Assembly (NCBI RefSeq): GCF_014805685.1
Contig: NC_060906.1
Location: forward strand, 5,371,715 to 5,435,714
DNA from: Silurus meridionalis
Lineage: Eukaryota; Chordata; Actinopteri; Siluriformes; Siluridae
Direction of reading: 5' to 3'
DNA: 64,000 nucleotides
Part shown: one piece after another, positions 58,301 through 64,000 of the stretch
Numbering within the stretch: position 1 is the stretch's first letter
Layout of the letters: each line of letters begins with the position of its first letter
Notes under the pieces: model-generated
The model's input: only the letters and a program-made list of their open reading frames with translations
The model's database searches: none
Told to the model about the DNA's origin: nothing
Program-made: the position numbers and the translations under genes

Positions 58301-61300
58301 GTGTGTACGCAGATCTTCAGAGAGGAGTTTGGGCTTCACCAGAGTAAAGTTTACTGCTTTGTTCATCTGAGCATTCAGGAACATCTTGCAGCTCTGTATG
58401 TGCACCTGACCTTCATGAAGGAACAGAGAAGTGTTCTTAAACAGAATCAGGTCTGTAGGACACTTTCAGAAGTTCACAGGAGTGCTGTAGATCAGGCTTT
58501 AGACAGTCAGACTGGACATCTGGATCTTTTCCTCCGCTTTCTTCTGGGTCTCTCACTCGAGTCCAATCAGAAACTTTTATATTCCTTAGTAACACAGACA
58601 GGAAGTAGCTCCCAGAACAAAGAAACAGTTCAGTACATCAAGAAGAAGATCAGTGAAGATCTTTCTACAGAGAAATCCATCAATCTGTTTCACTGTCTAA
58701 ATGAACTGGGTGATGATTCTCTAGTGGAGGAAATCCAGCAGTATCTGAAATCTGGAGCACAAAGTGAACTTTCTCCTTCACAGTGGTCTGCTCTGGTGTT
58801 TGTTTTACTGACATCAGCACAGGATCTGAAGGAATTTGACCTGAATAAATACTTCACTCCAGATAAGATCAGACATGAGATTCTTGTGAGAGTGATGCCT
58901 GTGATTGCAGCATCCAGAAAAGCAATGTAAGTAAAGCTGAATGAAATTGTTCTACTGTTACAATGTTTAAAACAAATCAAAGCCAAATCTGAACATCTCC
59001 GACTGTCAATTCTTATTATTCCACCATTTAATCATTGTGTTCAACTGATGTTTGTGATGTTGAAAGTGAGACGGTGCAGTAAAGCATTGAGAACTTGTTT
59101 GATCTTCTGCATTTCTGTTCATTATCTTTTATTTCCTTCAGTATCAGATGCAGTGAAATTACAAAGAGAAGCTCTGTAGAAGCTCTGACCTCAGTGCTCA
59201 ACTCAGAAACCTCCAGTCTGAGAGAACTGCATCTGACTGTCAATACACTGGATCTGACCTGGAATAAACTAGAAGACTCAGGAGTGAAGCGTCTCTCTGC
59301 TCTACTGGAGAATCCTGAGTGTAAAGTGAAAGATCTGAGGTAAGATCATCTCTCTGAGAGACACAAGAACTCACTAAATGCTGCAGTGAATTGTTGTATA
59401 CAGTGTTGTTTTTCAGGTGACATTTGCTGTAGCAGTACAACATCCAGAACAAATCTATCAGTAATGAAACTTCTCACTTCCACTAATCATTAATGCACTG
59501 AGAATTAGATCCATGTGTGAATAAAACTCCAGTTAAACAGAGAGAAAGAACCTGATTCATGACTTTGAACAGAAAGCAGCAATACCTTTACACCTCTTGT
59601 ACACATAATGACAGGAATCTCAATCACAGCAATAATCATTGGTCAGGTTTAATATGATCTTGTGATTGGACAAGAGAAGGGAGACGGTCCACCATAACAC
59701 ACACATCATCTTCAAATCATCATCATTGCTTTTTCAACCTGTTTCTAGACGTCTTACCATATTATTCTTCATTGTCAGAGATTCTCCTCTGCTCCGTTTG
59801 CAGAATGATGAAGTGTGTGTCAGCTTGCATTGCTCTGGACTTCCCAGTTCCATTCTCTGTTTCTCAGAGCGACGTGTGTTTGTGCTGCTGCTCTCATTCA
59901 TCTCATCTTCTTTTACAACTTCTTTATTAAACTGCAAATGTTTAAGAGCTTCTAAGAGTAAAAAATCCCACATTTACTTGTGTGTTTCCTCCACATTCAT
60001 TTGGTCATTAGTGCTGCTGTACTTCTAATCCCCTGCTGTGAAAATGAGCTGAAATACACCTTACACTGCCACCTAGTGGTCATTTACTGCAGTTTTCTTG
60101 TGTCAGCAGTCTGAGATGAATCAAAGTACAGTACAAATATTTAACTCTATTAAATCATGTTTAAATAAATTTATTTTTATTAATTAATTATATACAGTGG
60201 TACCTTGACCTCCGAGTTTAATTTGTTTCGTGGCCGAGCTCGTATCTCATTTTGCCCACACATCAAATCAATTTTCTCCTTTGAAAATACTTAAAATGGC
60301 ATTAATCTGTTCCAACCCTCACAATGCCACGCCGTTTTTATGTTCCATGTTATTAAATTCGGAAAATACATTTCTAAATAACAAGTCTTTTATAAAAACA
60401 TAATAGAAAGATTATGTAAATGTATAATAAAATTTTATGCAGTGTACTTACCTTGGAGATGAGACGACTAACAAAGACGCTGGCACATGGGGGTGGTAGA
60501 GGCGATAGGCTGAGGCAGAGGGAAAACTTATTTTTTGCTATTACAACATATCCCTAAACTTAAAATTTTTTACTTTTTCTTCTTTGCTTATCTTAATTTT
60601 TGTCACAATCTTCGCTTTTTGGCTTCGTGTTGCCATCTAGCAGCGGCATCTCGAGCTTGTACCTCAATTTTTTGCTCGCGTAACAAGTGACCAAGTGACC
60701 GCTCATACCTCGGAAAACTTGTACATTAATTCACTCGTAGGTCAAGGTACCAGTGTATTTTTGATTTACTTTGTAAGTCCTGGAGAAATCTGCTGCAAAA
60801 TTTTTTACAGAAATGAAATCTGTCCATTTTTACTCGGGCAAGTCGCTCTACATGACTGTCTAGACGAGGACTTCCATCAGTGTCTGTGACTGGTTCTCAC
60901 ACCAACACTGCAGGAACGAGGGAGAACACAAAGGATGTGTAATGTGTAGAAACTGAGAGAGTGAAGTGTGTGTCATTGTGTATCTGCAGGTTGTGTGATT
61001 GTGGAGTAACAGATGAAGGTTGTGCTGCTCTCGCTTCAGCTCTGAGATCAAACCCCTCACACCTGAGAGAACTGAATCTGACTGAGAATAATGTAGGAGA
61101 CTCAGGAGTGAAGTGTCTCTCTGCTGTACTGGAGAATCCTCACTGTAAACTGGAGATACTGAGGTAAGATCATCTCTCTGAGAGTCACATGACCTGCTCC
61201 TCAGTAACACACATTCTCTAATAGTGAGACTGAAGCAGAGCTTTTAGGTTCAGCATCAATGTTCTGAGGAGGAAGTTTATAATTTCAGTTTTTCAGTTTT

Positions 61301-63152
61301 GTTTATTAGTTTAAATTTGTGTTGATTGACCACACACTCTCTCACACATTATTAAAGTTAATAAAAAAATCAATAAACGAAAGCATAATTACAATGCAGC
61401 AATAAAATAAATCTTTTATAACTTTTTGAAGAAGAACATTTTTTTACTAAATGAGATAAATTATTCCATCATTTAATACCCCTAAATCGTATAGAGTATT
61501 GACATCTTCAAGTAAGAATTTTTGGGAAATGAAAATCTTTGCACATTGACGAGTTAAGTAACTATGAACCTGTGAATTTACTTTAAAATACCCTGTAAAT
61601 TGCTCTAAAATGTTACCTTCACCCAAATATATTTTAGAGAAATTTGAGAAATGTTGATATCATAAACAGTAAGAATCTGAAGTTTTTAAATAGAGAAGCC
61701 GATGAAGTATATACCGTATTTTTCGGACTATAAGCCGCTACTTTTTCCCCACGTTTTGAACCCCGCGGCTTAAACAACGAAGCGGCTAATTTATGGATTT
61801 TTCCTGGGTTTTTGCCGGTTTCACAAACTGCAAGCCAATAAAACTGAGCGACATAACATTAGACCAATGAAATTTCCGAACGAAAACGAAAAAACGCACC
61901 TCACCTGTGTTCTGAGCTGCACGGCATCAGGAGAAAAAACTTCCACCGGTGTTGATTTTTAAACGCAAGACGATGCCAAAAGATAAACTCCAGAGAGAAA
62001 TACAGTAGTTGTGAAAGGAAGGAGGAAGACAGTGAACAATGACTTTCTTGGTAGGCTACTGTTTAGATACAAGCCGTTGTAGCGCGTTGAGTCTGGGTGA
62101 ACGGAGAGCTCACTAACTCCAGTTGCAAATAAAATCATATAAGCACAGACAGGTTTCCAGAACTCGTGCTTTTTTAATCCTTTTGGCAACAGCGTTAGGA
62201 ATAAGCATCAGAAAATAATGAGCACATAATCCTCAGTCTCACACACACACACCTGCAGTAATACCGGCAGAATGCAGTGACGTGCTGTTCCCAAAATGCC
62301 GCTCTGCTCTGAAAGAAGCTACAAAATATTTCACCCGTTACACCGTGTAACAGACACTGTCTTTCAGTAAAGCCTGTGTAAGGTTCATTAGTTTCAGTGT
62401 TCGGCTTATACACAGGTGCGGCTTATTTATGTTAAAAATAAAAATATTTGTAAAATTTAGTGGGTGCGGCTTAAACTATATTAAATTATGAGAGATACGG
62501 AAAAATTAAACTATAATAAAGAGTAAAAAGACACTCTGTGGTAATAAGATGCCTAACCCTTCTTATTATGCCAGTAGATTTATGTATCTTCCTACTTACA
62601 TAATCAGCTTGTTCCCTCCAACTCAAATTCTCATAAACAAAAACTCCCAAGAATTTTGCAGTTGACACTTGATGCAACTCAATAGACTCAATTGTAATTT
62701 TTTGCTAAGAGAGAAAGAAATAGTAAGGGTCCAAAAATGGACCCCTGGGGAAACCCACAGAGTAATCCTGCTGTATTTGAGTAGCAACCATTAACGCAAA
62801 CAAACTGTCTTCTATTAGAGATATAATTTTTCAACCACTTATATGAAAAATCATGAAAGCCATATTTGTACAACTTTTCTAATTAAATATAATGATTAAC
62901 TGTATCAAAAGCTTTTGAAAAGTCTATAAAAAATACTACAAGTGAATTCATGATTTTCAAGTGCAGGAGTAACATTGTCAATCAGGTGAAGCAGAGCCAT
63001 AAAAGTAGAGTGTTTTTTGCAGAATCCATACTTATGTTTATAAAGAATAGAATTAGAATTTAAGTGACATAGAATCCGTTTATATACAATTTTTTTCTAA
63101 AAAAATTGTATATATGGTATATTGTGTGTGAGTTCTAAGACTCACACACACA

Positions 63153-63191
<39 letters not shown>

Positions 63192-63644
63192 ACATCCTGG
63201 TTTAAACCAGGAAACACCCAGGATCTAAAAACTGGATCAAAAAGCTGGTCACTCTCTCTCCATCATCAAACTTCTGCATATATTTTTTTTTTCCTTTTTT
63301 TTTCTCGCACTACAACATATTAAACTCTGGACAGTCACTTTAACTGTGGACTTGCATGGCACAGTGCACTTTATACCACACCATACCGCACACGTTCACT
63401 TTAAAGACAATCACACCAACCACCTTATGTGATTACTGTTTACTGTACATAAGCATACCTTGTATCATAAGCATAACCTGTATATACAATTCTCCAATTT
63501 TTCATATATATATATAATATTTTACATAGTTTATTGGTTTAATTTATCTGCCTTTATTTCTCTTGTTTTATTTCTTCTATTTCATTTGATTTGATTTGAC
63601 AAAACACACACATACACACTCACTATCTCTCTCCTCACTTACTT

Positions 63645-63681
<37 letters not shown>

Positions 63682-63700
63682 GGTACACACTCACACTCTC

Positions 63701-63752
<52 letters not shown>

Positions 63753-64000
63753 TAAAAGAAACCGACTTGTTCTTTTCACTAAATAAACTGTTTCAATATT
63801 CAGTTTATTTATCTGAATTCTCTCATTTACACAATCTATTGTTTATATTTCTGCTACCATCCATCCATCCATCCATCCATCCATCCATCCATCCATCCAC
63901 ACATCCATCCATACATACCACTTATTTCAAAACACACAAAGGATGTGTAATGAGTAGAAAATGAGAGAGTGAAGTGTGTGTCATTGTGTATCTGCAGGTT
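55302..64000 (+). CDS. NLR gene B (FISNA-NACHT-LRR, NLR-C type), 3' end outside window
   Basis: Open exons with matching phases: 55302-55354 ([20 protein letters not shown]), 55904-56020 (117 nt, [15 protein letters not shown]), 56690-56743 (54 nt, [16 protein letters not shown]), 56971-58926 (1,956 nt), LRR exons 59142-59339 and 60990-61163, and the start of another LRR exon at 63998. That gives about 850 residues so far. In order: a serine-rich N-terminus without visible PYD or CARD; FISNA at about 95-162; five 16-residue repeats; P-loop GVAGIGKT at about 241-248; Walker B FIFDGLDE at about 312-319; sensor-like WITSRP; a winged-helix/helical part up to about 725; then LRRs ([39 protein letters not shown]). 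Such proteins act in the cytosol as innate immune receptors or regulators in fish. A B30.2 domain, if any, would lie beyond the window. The ATG is chosen because it is shared with gene A and keeps frame through all junctions. Regulation may involve the ISRE-like block at 46.0 kb. No inactivating change is seen. Confidence 0.9.
55355..55903. other. First coding intron of NLR B
   Basis: No insertion or gene visible; it lacks the hAT element found in gene A. Confidence 0.6.
56021..56689. other. Second coding intron of NLR B
   Basis: The stretch 56350-56640 is near-identical to 18045-18350 of gene A. There is no second 117-nt exon here. Confidence 0.7.
57230..57466 (+). repeat. 48-nt coding tandem repeat in NLR B, five units
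   Basis: Five units (15 + 4 x 16 residues), from [15 protein letters not shown] to [16 protein letters not shown], ending directly before GVAGIGKT. Compared with gene A the inner units are more diverged ([32 protein letters not shown]). All are in frame. Confidence 0.95.
60195..60755. mobile_element. Mariner-type MITE, 561 bp, in an LRR intron of NLR B
   Basis: Tips CAGTGGTACCTTGACCTCCG and GTAGGTCAAGGTACCAGTG (inverse), flanked by TA on both sides. Gene A shows the uninterrupted site at about 22010-22025 (AAATTATATATTTTTGATTT), confirming both borders. No transposase ORF. Confidence 0.93.
61375..63090 (-). mobile_element. LINE fragment, interrupted by a DNA element
   Basis: Minus strand, right to left: [18 protein letters not shown] (about 63000-62940), an [16 protein letters not shown] segment near 62910, [19 protein letters not shown] and [13 protein letters not shown] (62860-62720), then [20 protein letters not shown] (62660-62600) and [17 protein letters not shown]. 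After the insertion at 61714-62500 it resumes with a [16 protein letters not shown] C-terminal piece near 61460. This is a different LINE family from the others here. It lies in an intron of gene B. Confidence 0.7.
61714..62500. mobile_element. DNA transposon relic, CCGTATTTTTCGGACTATAAG tip
   Basis: The left tip CCGTATTTTTCGGACTATAA with the repeated GCGGCTTAA motif and the right tip, GTGCGGCTTAAAC to AGATACGG, are inverted and belong to a widespread vertebrate non-autonomous family. TA precedes the left tip. Inside lies non-coding sequence. It splits the minus-strand LINE fragment. Confidence 0.75.
63141..63188. repeat. (CA)n(CT)n microsatellite
   Basis: CA units followed by about 17 CT units. 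Confidence 0.95.
63199..63598 (+). mobile_element. CR1/Rex1-like LINE 3' UTR fragment
   Basis: Starts at GGTTTAAACCAGGAAACACC, the coding end seen at 51376, and carries the same 3' UTR (GATCTAAAAACTGG, CACCATACCGCACACG) to a (TTGAT)n tail at 63585-63598. A severely 5'-truncated insertion of the 48.4-52.1 kb subfamily. Confidence 0.88.
63647..63748. repeat. Two (CA)n tracts
   Basis: 63647-63676 and 63709-63748, separated by TCACAGGTACACACTCACAC-type sequence. Confidence 0.95.
63857..63919. repeat. (CATC)n microsatellite
   Basis: About 14 units of ATCC with a few changes at the right edge. Confidence 0.95.

Noticed and set aside
1..64000. tRNA or rRNA genes
   Set aside because: I looked for tRNA-like A/B box arrangements and rRNA core motifs and saw none convincing; a tRNAscan-type search could overturn this.

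Overview
This is a piece of a vertebrate genome, almost certainly a teleost fish. It has spliced genes with GT/AG introns, NLR-C (FISNA-NACHT-LRR) genes of the kind expanded in fish, long SSR tracts, and dense fish-type transposable elements (L2, RTE, L1/Tx1-like and CR1/Rex1-like LINEs, Tc1/mariner and hAT elements, fold-back MITEs). An otophysan such as a catfish is my guess from the repeat flavour; this is not shown by the sequence. Two 100-base N runs (9299-9398 and 29769-29868) mark scaffold gaps.

Layout. 0-9.3 kb: a possible LTR end, a MITE in the intron of a minus-strand multi-exon relic of the fish PB1/'SAMD3-like' family (1.7-4.0 kb), Tc1-type relics, an orphan terminal exon of the same family (7.7 kb) and a fold-back element with GATA ends. 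9.4-14.8 kb: an L2 LINE with a 432-codon reverse transcriptase ORF, an NLR promoter-like block (11.8-12.1 kb), and a damaged RTE LINE with an L2 fragment nested in it. 15.2-23.5 kb: NLR gene A, clearly a pseudogene. 24-33 kb: fragments of L2, a G2E3-like HECT gene on the minus strand, a second PB1/SAMD3-like relic and two damaged copies of an uncharacterised transposon-like ORF. 33.6-38.3 kb: two fold-back elements, one split by an RTE LINE with a 16-bp target-site duplication. 38.6-42.2 kb: PB1/SAMD3-like exons and another transposon-like ORF split by a Tc1-like element, all on the minus strand. 42.2-54.9 kb: LINE and DNA-transposon territory containing a second NLR promoter-like block (46.0-46.2 kb). 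55.3 kb to the right edge: NLR gene B, open in every exon seen and running out of the window.

Genes A and B are direct-orientation paralogs. They share exon layout, splice phases and intron sequence, and apparently an upstream 5' block carrying an ISRE-like motif. They differ in three ways: the number of N-terminal 117-nt exons (two in A, one in B), the number of 48-nt coding repeat units between FISNA and the NACHT P-loop (four in A, five in B), and the transposons in their introns. A has a 2-nt deletion and a premature TAG in the main exon.

I do not see a self-contained new defence or mobile system that I could defend. The most promising leads are the in-frame repeat array directly before the NACHT P-loop, the conserved ISRE-bearing 5' block, and the repeated clustering of three poorly described fish families (PB1/SAMD3-like, G2E3-like HECT, and the transposon-like ORF).
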